Shown here in pieces: positions 63,723 through 64,000 of a stretch of DNA of 64,000 bases. Source of the stretch: Niastella soli (lineage in GTDB: Bacteria; Bacteroidota; Bacteroidia; Chitinophagales; Chitinophagaceae). The notes beneath the pieces were generated by a model. That model saw only the letters and a list, made by a program, of their open reading frames with translations. It was not told the DNA's origin and ran no database searches. How positions within the stretch are numbered: position 1 is the first letter of the stretch; each line of letters opens with the position of its first letter. A program made the position numbers and the translations under genes. The stretch covers positions 310,001 to 374,000 of the forward strand of contig NZ_JAGHKO010000002.1 in assembly GCF_017742245.1 (NCBI RefSeq), read 5' to 3'.

Positions 63723-64000
63723 TGTAGCAGCATTGCTGGCTTTCTGTTTTTAGCAGTTAGTATAAAGTAATCGTAGCATAAAAGCAGAGAGTCAATTTCT
63801 CCTACAAATGGTTAAATAGATGGACGTGGCCTAATGCTTAACGGGATGCACTCCCCTCCGGTAGGACGAGGCTTAATAATACAATAAGGCAGGAATTGAA
63901 TGATGATAAGGCAATTTTATGGTTAGACAAATTACACTTAATACAACACCTTACTTGGGGTTAACGACACAAACAGAGTTGGGCTATTATAGTGGCCTGA
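63723..64000. other. Right-edge gap
   Basis: No gene recognised in the last 278 bp; probably the SusC promoter region. Confidence 0.4.

Overview
The window looks like chromosomal DNA from a Bacteroidota bacterium, most likely of the Chitinophagaceae. The markers are type IX secretion (T9SS) C-terminal domains, a SusC/SusD pair, DUF4270, DUF4907 and Kelch lipoproteins, a type III glutamine synthetase, LytS/LytT signalling, YkuD_2 L,D-transpeptidase, and AT-rich gaps without classical Shine-Dalgarno sites. No rRNA, tRNA, CRISPR array or transposase gene was seen.

Layout. 1-7.6 kb: surface-sugar genes (truncated hldD, two tandem glycosyltransferases, a GT4 glycosyltransferase, a membrane protein) with purL. 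7.7-11.1 kb: glnN, a NUDIX hydrolase, a small conserved protein and a cysteine-rich remnant. 11.2-19.1 kb: a T9SS cargo protein, cmk, clpC, a STAS protein, ispD and a GNAT-like protein. 19.1-27.2 kb: two M1 peptidases, a polyprenyl glycosylphosphotransferase with an adjacent Gfo/Idh oxidoreductase, and an L,D-transpeptidase. 27.2-29 kb: repeat-rich DNA and a Panacea-domain gene overlapping a two-TM gene. 29.2-36 kb: a LytT/LytS-DUF4907-Kelch operon divergent from DUF4270 and an outer-membrane protein. 36-46.5 kb: accessory genes embedded in repeats, including three DNA-binding-only AraC-type regulators, an RNAP alpha-CTD-like small protein, a GMC oxidoreductase, and an S74 tail-fibre protein with a T9SS partner. 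46.5-52.5 kb: a redox locus with MauE, a 1075-residue FAD-oxidoreductase/membrane-protein fusion, a CPYC redoxin lipoprotein and a six-cysteine secreted peptide, with decayed copies of mauE and the peptide gene. 53-63.7 kb (minus strand): SusC, SusD, a thioredoxin-fold protein and an S9 peptidase, probably a peptide uptake and digestion locus.

The most unusual feature is the intergenic DNA. Several repeat families recur. (1) Heptanucleotide arrays with a TGCC core lie, in most cases, within a few bases of a stop codon and always read GGCA-wards on the coding strand of the gene they follow. (2) Eight 63-66 bp palindromic elements keep the same internal mismatch in seven copies. (3) GGGAT-rich repeats sit on gene ends, and one supplies the stop codon. 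(4) A 177-bp MITE-like element with 18-bp inverted ends sits inside a heptamer array. Together they suggest that gene 3' ends in this genome are marked or remodelled by small, strand-polar repeats.
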